Source: Branchiostoma belcheri (Eukaryota; Chordata; Leptocardii; Amphioxiformes; Branchiostomatidae). From it: a stretch of 64,000 nt of DNA. This document shows positions 13,901-25,500 of the stretch, piece by piece. A program made the translations under genes and the position numbers. The first letter of the stretch is position 1; each line of letters begins with the position of its first letter. Location of the stretch: the NCBI RefSeq assembly GCF_001625305.1, contig NW_017803046.1:1678950-1742949 (forward strand), written 5' to 3'. The notes under the pieces are model-generated. The model was not told the origin of the DNA. It saw only the letters and a list, made by a program, of their open reading frames with translations, and did not search any database.

Positions 13901-16900
13901 GTGAATCACAAATTTAAGCAGTATTGAATGTCCTTAGGTCATTTGTTGTGCACGGCGACATTAGTAGCCGATTAGTACAGCAGTTCTTATACGACACAGA
14001 GACTGTCACACAGTGTAAAGGTGTCATTTTTGCACATTGATAAAGAAAGCTTGTGAGATTATCACCTTCAATAGAAGGTATACCTGCAATTTAAATCTGA
14101 GACCATTTTACCAGGTGAATTCAAAGCTTTAAAAATACTGTCTTTCAGAAAAGCCGCCCACTGACAATTGAATGAGTATGTGTTTAGACCTTGTCATGTT
14201 TCTCCTTGATGTTATTGAATCAGTTAACGGACTGATATATCCTGGAGCACCATTATGTAAAACCTGATGTCATAAATATGTCATCTGACGATCCTTCACC
14301 ACATTAAATCCTTGCACCAGTTTATTGCATATTGCACATTTCGAGCGCTATAAACAGAGCTATGACAGGTGTATTTATCTCAAGTGTATCATCGAGGCTC
14401 CCCATAAAAGAGCACTCAGTATTCAGTCATCCCTGCCCCCGAGGCGGTAGAGCTTCGTGCTGATGATGCATCAGACGTACTATGAACTCTGATATTCACG
14501 ATAGAGAGGCGGCGCTCCCTCCCATTAACAACGATATAGATCATACGCCGGTGATAAAGGGAAGATGACATGTAGCTCAGGGACAGAATTATCATTTAGT
14601 GTGCACTCAAGGCTTCAACTGTCATGTTTGTATCACTCTGAATCTGTCATTCCAGGCCCGGGGAGTCCCACTGTAAATAAGATACTCCTCCTTATCCTAA
14701 ATGCCATTAACAAGCCCGTGCATCAGTGTAGTCATAATTATTATTGTGACTTTTGTTATTGGATATAAAATGCTGGATTATGTTCCATTTATATTACAGC
14801 TCTGGGACGTGAAAGTCTTGTACTTCATAGATGTGTTTGGCAAATTTTCTGGCTGAATTAAAGCAGTGAATTGGTTTTTGTTCAGTAGTGTGGCAAAGGC
14901 CTCCTTTGGAAGTAGAGGAATTAACACAGGAAAAGGGTTATAACATTTCTTTTGAAATATAAAGATTAATGCATTTTATCCAAAGGCAATATTTTGAGAA
15001 ATTTGGAAATATTTGGAAATAGCTTAAGGTATCATTTAGTTGTAATCCATACAGGTATATGTATGTTTTTATTGTTGATGTAGAAAGTGGATCTTACACA
15101 TGTATCTTTTTGATATTTCAGGTTGATACCTTCACAGAGGCCTGTATCATGGTGAGAAAACCCAGTCTAGAGGTGATGAGCTACCTACAACAGGCCAACT
15201 ACTCTCACCCTGCTATCAGATATGTTTTCTGTATCCTTTCTTCAGTCATCTGTTGTTATGCTAGTCTAAAGAGAACAGACCAAGAACTCAGATTTCTACC
15301 TTGTAGTTCATGCCACAATTGACAGGTGTCTCTTCTCAGACTTCCAAGGCTGAACAGGTAATGTATTACTTCTGGACACTCCACAGTTGAGTTACAAACG
15401 TTATCAACTGTCTGAATTTAATGGAGAAAACTGTACATTTTGCCAAATTGTTATGTAATAAGTACCCTTTTCTGACACAGATGGAGGCATTTCTTGTTAA
15501 ATATGTATTCTGTAGCTGATCCTTGATGTTAACACCTCAGATGGTACACGAGGGACTGGAAAGACATTGTGCCTCTGCCATGTTCTCCATTACTGCACCA
15601 AGCAGGGCTGGGTGGTGCTCTTCTTTCCTAAAGGTATGTGTGTCATTTTTATGGCCATAAACCAGTACATATCTTTTTTTTTTGTACTTGTGAACCAAAT
15701 TCCTGTAAAGATAAGAGCCTGTCCATTCCCACTCCTCACACAGAGCCAAGTAACAATTTTCTAATACTAGTAGTCTGAAGTAATGCAACCTCTACTTTCA
15801 GTGAGTAACTGGGTAAAGAATGTGAAGGAGATCCAGCCGTCGTTCCACAACCCTGAGAGGTACGACCAGCCTCTGGAAGCTGTCAACTGGCTCAAGACAT
15901 TCAAAGTCTCAGCAGCAGATTCCATCAAGGAAGTTAGTGAACTGTGTCATTTGCTACCATTCCACTATCATTTATCCTGCCAATTGCAAGGGAGCACCAA
16001 GTATTAAAGGCTTAGAATTACAATCAAAATTACATGTATATTATGTTTATGTGACTCAGTCTGTAATTCTGCTTCTTGTCATTCAAACAGCTGCAGACTC
16101 AGCAGAAGTACCAGTGGAGTAAGCGGGAGTCCATAGAGCAGGGGCGCCCCCTACTGGAGGTGATGGAACAAGGCATTGCCCGACCCAAGACAGCCACAGA
16201 CTGTGTCGGGGTCATCATCAGGGAACTGAAGGACCAGGCAAACCAGGGAAGGTGGGTGGAACGTCACCGGACCATTCTTACACAGTCAGGCCAATGGCAG
16301 GGTTTGTCCCACAGTTAGACCTGCAGTTTAGGCTAATTCTGAAAGGTGGCATGATGTACAAAAGATGTATGCCTTTTGGTGTTCAGTTGAGTTAGAAGGG
16401 ACTTTATTTTGCATCAGGAGGAAACGGGCGTCGCTCACAGTGAAAACACACACATTAATGCAATAAACATTTGTGTTGAGTAATGATTTGTGGTCCAAGG
16501 TTACAACAACATGGAAACAACAAACATATACATGTGCACTTCACAGGATACGGTTGTTGGTTGCCGTGGATAGTGTCAACTCCTTATTTGGACGAACAGT
16601 TGTCAGGAAACCAGACAGGTCAATGGTGAGTTGTTACTTTGTTCATTACCTCCATGAAAGAATGGAGGTATTGTTTTTGGTGTGTCTGTCTGTGTGTGTG
16701 TGTTTCCGCACATTTTGTAGTCATCATAACTTCAGAACACCTTTATGGATTGTGATGATATTTGGTATGTTGGTAGGTCATAGGAAGACAAAGTCACATA
16801 TGGGCCTCTTGGCAGCTGACCTTGGTACTGCAGCAGTACTTCTTTTTTTTTATCTTTTGTCCTTAACATGCTATGGTCTTTGATTTTTGGTGACAGATAG

Positions 16901-19650
16901 CTTTTCCTGTCAAGAATAAGTGCTATTGGTTTTATTTAATATCTTTATATCAAATTAAAAAAAAACATTTACGTTAACTCTACATCTCTACATATAAACT
17001 TTCACTGGGTTATATATACTATCGAACACCTTTTCGGCTTTTCAGGTGTGTATATGTAGGTTATACATGTAGGAGCAATTCTATGAAATAATTAGTAGAT
17101 CATTAATAATAGACCTTAATTAATAGATAGATATTGTATGTTGTTAACACAACTTTTGTCCTCCACCTCTATGAGTTAAAATGACTCCACTCTCAAAATG
17201 GCATGTTGCTTGCAAACTCAAACGTCTGATACGTCCCTGCTCCCCTGCTTATGTCACATGATATAACAGAAAAGGATAATTGAGCAATCTGCATGATCAA
17301 TGTTAACATATGTCCAACAACTGAAACATGTGCTCTTCCCTCTTTGACAAGTGTTGGTCATGACTGTTGATGGACTATAGTGGCGTCGGCTACAGTGACA
17401 TGTCTGCAGTTAATGCATACTGAAATGTGTACATTTAGATAACTCCCCACTCCTGGATCTCCTGAAGAATCTGCAGCAGATCTGGATCCGCAGGCAGGAC
17501 CATCAAACGGAACAGCCGGGCCAGCACCCCGTGCACACAGTCGACTTTGAAGTCTGCCTTCAGCTGGTCCAGCGTGTAGCTCTGTAAGCCCGAGGATTCT
17601 AGAAGAATATATAACGCAAGGCTGAGCATTTATTCGTTGTTTTTTTTCTTTTGGTGAGATGAATTTCATTACAACGTCAACGGTGCTATTATATATAACA
17701 AAACAAAACAAACTTAGGTGATCTAAATGGCTCTAATGCTCTACTGCACAATTTGTACACTAAGACAAAAAAATGGGTGTTCTCACCGTTTGGACCCAGG
17801 GTCTCCATCAGTTTGTGGTGATAGTGAGCCAGGATGGCGTCCCTGTGGTTGTGGAAGACGTCCCAACTTGTGTTACAAAGGAACAGGAGGGTCAGGTCAT
17901 GGGTCGGCGGCAGGTACCTGGGACTCTGCCAATCCACAAGCTTTACATCAGTGGGCACACCTTCAGTGTACTGTGTTTAGAACAAAGAAACAGCTATTAT
18001 AAATCATCTCGTAAAACAATTACAGAAAACTGAATGAAACACAACTGTTACAATGTTTTGAAACAAGAAAGGAAAAGTGTGGCATGTCTCACCTTAAACA
18101 TGATGTTATTGATCCAACATTCTGAATGGTTCAGCACCTTTAACCCCGGGGCCTCGTTTAGGAGAAGCTCCAGGACCTTCATTTCTAACTTCTCCAGACG
18201 AGCTACAAGATCTGCCTGGTCAGGAAAGGCAGCGGCGAATGCCTTCACGGCGGTCTGATACTGGTAGGTTACTGATTCCATCATCACATCTGGAGCATCT
18301 GAGAGGGATATGATCCAGTCGTACTTCTCGGGAAGAGGGATGCCCTCGCGGAGCTCCAGCCGATGTGACAGGCCGTGCAGCTGCGCCAGGGCCCCGGCTG
18401 TAAGCATCATCTCATCATGGTTCAGTGACTGGCGGTTGGCTTTGATGGAGAAGCCCTGAGCCTTCAGATTCTCCATAACCCTGACGGACACCATAGAGCT
18501 CGGATCAGTGGCGGCGAAGTAGCATTTTGGGAGGAACTTGAAGGACTCAACAGGATGATTTGCGTTATCTTCATTCCCTGCCTTAGATTTGAGCTCTGTG
18601 TTTGGGATTGCCACAGAGAGGAGCTCAGGGACCGCTTTGGAATAAAACTTGACTTCAGTCATATCCACTTTGATCTGAAAGTCCTTTGACCAATGTTTAA
18701 GTATCGTTAGCGGGCGCTCGAAATCTGACAGCTTAGCGATGAGACTGTATCGCTGACTCGCACCATTCCTGATCCCCACGGCATCAAAAGCGACGATGTC
18801 GCTCGTGAACCCCTCGCCTTGGTTGATGGACCCCTTGACCTGGACGTCCGTGATGGTGACGCCCGGGAGGTCCTTCTGCAGTACCTGCTGCACCCAGCAG
18901 GGGGCGATGTCTTCTGCACACTGTGGAATGGCAATCTCGCTTGTTGCTGCCATCTTCACCTGTCTGTCTGCTAACTGTAAGGAATGGAAAATCTGGTCAA
19001 CTTTTCACCCTACCTTGATACTTATATCTACTTTCCACCAAGTCAAATACTAGTAAACTCTTCTGAACAAAAATTCTAGCAACTTTCGAGCGTAACGCGG
19101 TGTAGCTGAAAACCAGATGTATTTAGTGAGCCTCAGTCTGTCAAAGTGTTGAAAACAGCTGTTCGTTCTAGCCTTTTCAAACAGAGTCAGCAGGCATGCA
19201 TGATAGATCAGACATTATAACTGCATGTCTACGTAGCGTAGCAAGCGTTCCCAAAAAGATATAGAATTTGCAGTGAACATTTTCCCACCTGTAAGGCACA
19301 AGTCGGAACAGTGTTAGAGATAGTCCACTGCTGACCCGCCTCTGAATCACCCCTGCACAAAATGAAGTCTATGCACGCTTCTGTGACGGTAGTGTCATGG
19401 GGAATGCCGATGTGACACAGGACGCCTTTGTTCTGCTGGTTCTTGCTGGACACAGTGAGGAAGAGTGAGTGACGATGTCATGACCTACAGGTACTTAACA
19501 TTCGTACCAGCGCACGCTGAAGGCTGACCTGAATGTAACTTTTCTCCAGCACTACTGTAACAGTGGTTCGCCTGCAGTGGTAACTTCTGAGCTACCTGAT
19601 AGTTTTTTTTACCTCCATGAAAAAATGGAGGTATTGTTTTTGTGTCTGTC

Positions 19651-19702
<52 letters not shown>

Positions 19703-21479
19703 TTTCCTCACATTTGTAGTCATCATAACTTGAGAACACCTTAATGGATTGTGATGATATTTGGTATGTTGGTAGGTCGTAGGAAGACAAAGATCAAGGT
19801 CAAATATGGGCCTCCTGCTGGCTGACCTTGGTACTGCAGCAGTACTTCTGGTTTTGTATCTTTTGTCCTTAACATGCTATGGTCTTTGATTTTTGGTGAC
19901 AGATAGCTTTTCCTGTCAGGAATAAGTGGTATGGGTTTTATTCAATTTCTATATCATATCCCCCCAAAACCATTTACATGAACTCTACATATTTTATGGA
20001 GGTATGAGATTTCTGAATTCTTGTTTGTTTATTGGGATTTTCCACAAAGAGAAAGGGAGGACAAAACAGATGCATACGCACCTTTTCAGGTACGTAGTAT
20101 ACATTTCAAAGTCAACATACTCAACAATGTATAGAAATATACAAAACAGACAATGTTGTGTACAAAGACTCTTGTTAGGTTATACTACAAATACAATGAT
20201 ATTTTCTAAAAAGAATAACCCAGGAGTTATTTCAACCTTGATGCTTGTCCAACCAGGATTTCAGATTCATCATTATATGTCTTTTAATGTTTTTTTATCC
20301 AATCCTCAAGGCGTATGGCAGTGAACTGTCATTAATCTACAATGTCCGCAAGCTGGTGCGAAATGACTGGGTAAGTTTCAACTGTTACACCATTGTCATT
20401 AGTTCAGAGTCTGATCTGAATTTGATTTTGTTACAGTCTGCCATCTTTTCTTACCTTCTTCAGTTCCTGTGTGTGCATGTGTGTGCATGCGGGGGTGTGT
20501 ACTGTGTATGTGTGTGCATGTGTGCATAAGTACAGTATGGCACTAAAAGGTTAGATACCGGGTAGTTACATACAACTCTCTCAAGGCATCATCAATTTTT
20601 TTTCAACAGAGAGGTGGTGCCATCGTCACGGCTGTGAGAGAAGCGGCCTTCCTCGGTATTGACGGAGAGAAGAAGGACCACCGCCTGTACACCCGTCACG
20701 AGGACAACCCTGACCTGTACCACGACATCCTGGACCACGTGTCGGCCAGACAGCAGGTCTTCACGCCGGAGGCCCTGTTGGGGAAGGAGGGGTTTGAGTA
20801 CATGGACCCGTACGTCCCCGTACTGGTAGAGAACTACACGGAGAAGGAGATAGAGAGCTGTCTGGACTACTACACCGACAGGATGTGGATACAGAACGAA
20901 AAATGTGAGCATTGTCCCGCTGGCTTTCTGTGGGGTTCTCTCAGGACATAAGAGGTTGTTGTAGAGCTGCATACCTAAATGCAACATCAACCTGTCTCCT
21001 AAACTTCAGCAACCTGTCAACAACCTGTCATTTTTATTGATGCTGGCATCAGGGTTGTAGCCAGCTCAAAATTTTGTTGGCAGCCCAGGTTCATGATCGA
21101 ACCTGGGGAGAGAGTACTCACAATCTACAGGGGTCTGTGGGCAAATTTAGGATTTTCAAACCTCTGAAAACACACTCCCACATTTTGAGAGGCAAAATCA
21201 TGGGGTTGAGAGGGGGTGTTGGTGGTACAAGATTTTTGTCAAATTTGTTCGTCAAGGTTGACGGATTGGTTTATAAATTTTTCTGTCACACACTGCAAAG
21301 TTGTTGTCATCTGGTGTTTTGGATCCATTTTTCAAGATTTTCACAATATGATACTGGTTGTAATTACAATGTAATGTTTGTTCTTCCTCCTAGGTTGGAC
21401 GGAGACAGGCAGGCAACAGCTGAAGTTTCTGAGTGGCTATCAACCCGCAGATCTGGAGAGAATATGTGGTCCCTTGTAG
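10931..21479 (+). CDS. DAP3: Death-associated protein 3 / mitochondrial ribosomal protein S29
   Basis: The product is the GTP-binding small-subunit protein of the mitochondrial ribosome, also linked to apoptosis. Ten coding exons join in phase: 10931-11080, 11503-11611, 15122-15230, 15541-15633, 15802-15932, 16091-16251, 16547-16625, 20311-20370, 20610-20904 and 21394-21479. This gives about 423 residues (human DAP3 has 398). Family landmarks are FTEACIMVRKPSLE, a P-loop GTRGTGKT near residue 124, NWVKN and YDQPLEA, the LLVAVD strand near 254, NVRKLVRNDW, and LLGKEGFEYMDPYVPVLVENY near the C-terminus. The basic, alanine/serine-rich first residues (MLRRPYGE) fit a mitochondrial targeting signal. 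Exon 2 as written carries one extra base in the CCCTT run near 11545-11550, which gives a stop. Removing it restores perfect alignment to the family. A complete minus-strand gene sits in intron 7. The first exon begins three bases before the ATG at an acceptor, so a further 5' exon probably exists. Confidence 0.92.
11166..11245 (+). repeat. tRNA-like head of a probable SINE
   Basis: In DAP3 intron 1, the run CCAGTGGTTAGCGACCCGGC resembles a tRNA D-arm/A-box. It is followed by a CTCTGGACCAAGAG anticodon-like hairpin and a degraded B-box/T-arm (GGTTGGGAATTGGC). The spacing fits a tRNA. The acceptor arm does not pair and the B-box is mutated, so this is read as a tRNA-derived SINE and not a tRNA gene. 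Confidence 0.5.
16648..16945 (+). repeat. Hairpin-headed interspersed repeat, copy 1
   Basis: It opens with ACCTCCATGAAAGAATGGAGGT, a perfect 8-bp stem, then GTATTGTTTTT and a TG-rich run. A long body follows with GTGATGATATTTGGTATGTTGG, GACCTTGGTACTGCAGCAGT and CTTAACATGCTATGGTCTTTG segments. A second nearly full copy lies at 19611-19970, with shorter copies at 43194 and 47469. It sits just after DAP3 exon 7. The element class is not recognised. Confidence 0.85.
17435..18953 (-). CDS. CHK kinase-like (EcKinase family) protein nested in DAP3 intron
   Basis: This complete three-exon gene (18093-18953, 17787-17970, 17435-17598; phases join exactly) encodes about 402 residues. It belongs to the CHK / ecdysteroid-kinase-like group of the aminoglycoside-phosphotransferase fold, which phosphorylate small molecules. 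Seen are an N-lobe glycine motif QGEGFTSDI, the catalytic-loop region LNHSECWINNIMF near residue 275, and the metal-binding region VKLVDWQSPRY in exon 2. The usual loop is HGDxxxxN. Here it reads HSExxxxN, so glycine is serine and the catalytic aspartate is glutamate, and activity is uncertain. The start is the ATG at 18951-18953; the codon two further upstream is GTG. All of it lies inside DAP3 intron 7 on the opposite strand. The substrate is unknown. Confidence 0.85.
19611..19970 (+). repeat. Hairpin-headed interspersed repeat, copy 2
   Basis: Second copy of the element at 16648-16945, in the same orientation. It has the same ACCTCCATG...ATGGAGGT head and the same body, and differs mainly by a long TG microsatellite expansion. 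The two copies flank the nested kinase gene inside DAP3 intron 7. Confidence 0.85.
19654..19699. repeat. TG dinucleotide microsatellite
   Basis: About 22 TG repeats expanded from the TGTCTGTCTG segment inside the interspersed repeat. It generates a spurious minus-strand frame of alternating histidine and threonine. Confidence 0.95.
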
Positions 21480-22573
21480 TCCATCGACTTGCTGTGCCAA
21501 TGTGCAGTTTTTCCTCACGTTTTCCACAATTTTATGTCATTACATTGTAGGTAGGAATGCAAAATTGGCCTGACAGTCACTTTTAATAGAGGCCATGAGG
21601 AGAAGGCTAGGGTAAAAACACATAAAGATACGGTGTGTCATCTAAATCTGGTCATGGTCGCAGCATCACCACTTTTTGAAAAATGGACAGGAAGTTTTGC
21701 TGATGATGTGCATGATTATATGGGAGACTGTGGTGTCGTTCATAAATGTATTCATTTATCAATTATGTTAACTATCATTTACAAGGACTCCGTTATGTTA
21801 AATCCAAAGAGAGAAACCATGACTTTATGGGCTTGATATTTTTTTATTCGAGCAACAAGAACGAGACACAAGTACAAAGCACTTAGTGCCTGATACAGAG
21901 AAAACACACGCGATATACACATTCAAGTCGCACAATGTGTACAATGCTGATGAACAAGTATGACATTACTTGAGAAAACATAGATACAAAATGTATGCAC
22001 CTGTTTTGCCGTCCCTTTCACTTTTTGGAAAATACAAATAAACAAATAAAAATCTGTTAAACAGTATTATAGTAGTACTGCACACACACAATATTATTGC
22101 ATACCCTTGTTTGCAAAGGTTGATACTACCGTATAACATTGATGAAATGTCTAACATTCAGTTGATGACTTTGACATACTAATTAATCACCCATTGGTTG
22201 GGGTTGTTGACTTAAAATCCGTAAAATGTCCCAAAGTTGTGCCCTTATGGAAGGCATTTTTCACCTATTTCATCATTCAGATAGGTCTTTTTCTTTACAA
22301 TACTAAGCACACAATTTCTATCAGCTAAAAACACTGTCTGCAAAGTCATGCACACAGTATCTGATACAATGTATATAGATATGATAGTCATGTACATATA
22401 ATAGTCATATACATATAATAGTCATATACATAGATATCTTAAACAAAGACAGTGAAGTTATCTACAACTTAAAAATTCGTCTTTTCTGAACAATGAATGG
22501 GAAATTTTTGACTAGTTCTAGAAGTAGTCAGTAAAGAGGTCAGTAATCAGTGAGTTAACATCTGGGACTGTCC
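21480..22573. other. Convergent 3' ends of DAP3 and the DEG/ENaC gene
   Basis: There is no coding sequence. A minus-strand AATAAA (TTTATT on plus) at about 21842-21847 could end the channel transcript. Plus-strand AATAAA motifs near 22036-22050 could end DAP3. If both are used, the 3' untranslated regions overlap by roughly 200 bp. This rests on short motifs only. Confidence 0.4.
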
Positions 22574-25500
22574 CTACATCACTTCAGTCATGTGAATAGG
22601 GATGGTATGACCGTTAGACGTACCAATTTTGCCAGTTTCCGCTACATTTACAACATTGTTGCGAGAGGTTGTTTTTTCCCGGTTGGACATTTTTTTCCAG
22701 AGGATGATGGCAATGTCCACTAGGAACTCCAGGAGTTCCATGGCAGACAGACAGGACATCCCGACCCACAGGCCCAGCTGGCCACCCAGGTCACCCAGGA
22801 GGTTCTCCACCTAGAGAACAAGCAAAATACAGGATCAGTTCAAATCCTCTAATGTCAACTTTTTTGGGGCACTGTAGCCCACTATCCAGTCTATCCTGGT
22901 TGGAGCGGGTTCTCTTTGGGGCTGCAGAAGCTCTAACCCGCCCGAGTCAGCTAGGTTCCCCAGTAAATTTTGTTTGACGGGGGCTCAATTAGCCCTACCT
23001 CTTGATGTGGCTAGTCAACTCCTTGTGTACAAAACCCTATCACATACGTAACTCTCCCAATGGGCAGCCAGTTCAGCTGGGCGGGGAAAAAACTAAGAGA
23101 GCCCCCGAAAAGAGCTCGGCCCCAACCACTGCTCACTCAGTAGATTCTCCAACGGAGAAAGTGTGGGGTCCACCCCTAATGTTGATATATGGTATTCAAG
23201 TAATGTATATTTTGAACATAAACATCAACGGTTGTAAGGTACTGGAGTCTTACATGTAGCGAAAATCTACACAAATATCTAGAGTATAAACTGGCTGTTT
23301 TTCACCTTCCAGTACAATCGTGTACCGCAGCAATGGTATATTTAGCTTCCAATAGTAACAATAACATAATACAGATAGTCTTCAGAAGGCATACCTCATA
23401 TGCAGGGGACTCAGTGATGGTTTCATAGTTTAAGGCTTCATAGTAGATGTTCAACTTCAGAAGGTTCTTCCTGCAAGGAGAAACAGTACATACATGTTGA
23501 GTCATCTGTAGATATTTCGTAGGAAGCCGTGTGTGCAATGTACACATGTGCCATGATATATATCTGTACATTATTCTCCAATTGCAAGAAATGATTTGAT
23601 TGTTGCTATCATAAGAAAAACAGTAAGGATCGATATGACTCACTTGAACTCATCTCGATCATCCAGGATTCCTGTCCCAGGACCACGCCTTTTTGTCTTG
23701 AGCTTGTTCAATACAGTACTCTGAATGAAAGATGGGATAAATGTATACATCAGGCATTCTTAAGTGTAAAAATCAGGTCTTATTTTTAAATAGCCTGAAG
23801 GAATAACAATGCTTACATCACCAGAATCAAGTGGCTGTGATACTTTAAAATTCAAAAGTGAGTTTTTTGTACTCTTTCAGCAGAGATTTGGGATTTTGCT
23901 TATTTTTTAGGATTTTTATCGGGCTCTCTTTCTTGCACTGGTATATTTTTTTCTATGCCAACGATTTCAATGCAAGAAGTAAGCCTGATAAAAAAGCCTA
24001 AAAACAAGCCAAAACCCAAACCTCTGCTTGGAGAGTAAGTTCTTTGGCCATCAAGCTGCACAATATTGATTGTAGCATTTACAAAATTTAGCCGTTACAC
24101 GACATGGACCATTATCAGGTATCCTTACCACGTAGGAGTCTGCAGGCCATTCACTCAAACCTATTGCCTTCCGATAGATTCTGTCCCTGGGAGAAAAAAA
24201 TGCAAAGACTTAAGGTTTAATAAACTCTTCTGAAAGGATCAGGTTGTAATCAAGATAGTGAAGATACTCAAGTATGTGGTTAGGCTGCAAAAATGCAGTG
24301 GACAGTTTTATCTAGGGTCTATAGTAAACTAAGACTACATGTTGTAGTCCACCAAAAATGAAAGAGAACACTTCATGTTTTCAGATTTAAGTAACAATTG
24401 GAAAATTGACATCCATTTTACAGCTGTACCCATAAATAGTCAACCACATTGTGGTTTTTAACAGTGGGCCACCGAGTAAATCAACAGATATTTTATTGCC
24501 CTTCCCCGCCCATGTAGAATATCTATCAGACTATAAATCAGACTATAAATACTCATGTTTGATAGTAACTCTGTGCTTGTGTTGAGGGGAATACATACAT
24601 GCAGCTGATCGGGCATTGACACGTCAGGTTTCCGTTTCCTAAGCGCTGCTTCACCTTTTCCTCACAATCCACTGAAGCAACATTCAAAAAGCTTTATACT
24701 GCAAGTTGTCTGATCAAGGAGGTTTAAAAAGAGAACTCTTTTTAAACCTCCTTGGTCTTATTGCAAATTGTACGTTGATGTAGCAGCATCTTTTATATGA
24801 AGGAACAATGAAGAGAAATAATCATCGAGCAAAAGAATAAGTACACTAGACTGATATCAGGATTTGGGCTCTCATTACCTTTAGAACAGACAAAATAAAT
24901 GGCAACGTTCTGACATGTCAACCTATCAAAGAGGGTGAAAGAGGTACTGGAAGAGACGGGAACCATGTTGATGTGCCAGAACCACTATGTACAATTTTTT
25001 TTGTCTATACCTTGGGAGAAAACCTCACCATACACGAATCAAATACTGACCGACAGACTTTGAAGAGTTGCAGAATTCTGTACCATTCGGCTGGAGGAAG
25101 GTGACATCAGCACAGCCGCAGATCTCCACCATGTGTTCCTGATGGCAGGTGGCAAGACAATTCTAGAGAAAACAAACAAACAAAATAAATAAATATCTTC
25201 AGCTTTTTAGGACTGATTGGGACACCAGTACCACAATTACATTGGTGCATTTTCTAAAGTGGTGCTCAGAAGAGGTTTGCCATTGCCGCAATATTTCATG
25301 AACTACTTATTAACGGTCAAATTTTGGTTCTACGAGGGGTGATCCAAAAGTTCTCGGCCTCTCCCAAAAAACGTGATGGCAGAAAAATTTTTCTTACGTT
25401 ATTTTTTAACATAGTCTACTCTAACTTCAATGCACTTGGTCCAGTTATGTTCCAGCTTTCCTTTCCCTTGTGGAAGAATATTTCGTCTGAAGCCCTAAAA

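Noticed and set aside
18951-18959. A start two codons upstream of the kinase ATG
   Set aside because: The codon at 18957-18959 is GTG on the minus strand; the first real ATG is at 18951-18953.
19485-19790. Histidine/threonine repeat protein on the minus strand
   Set aside because: It is the translation of a TG microsatellite inside an interspersed repeat. The same applies at 43166-43408.
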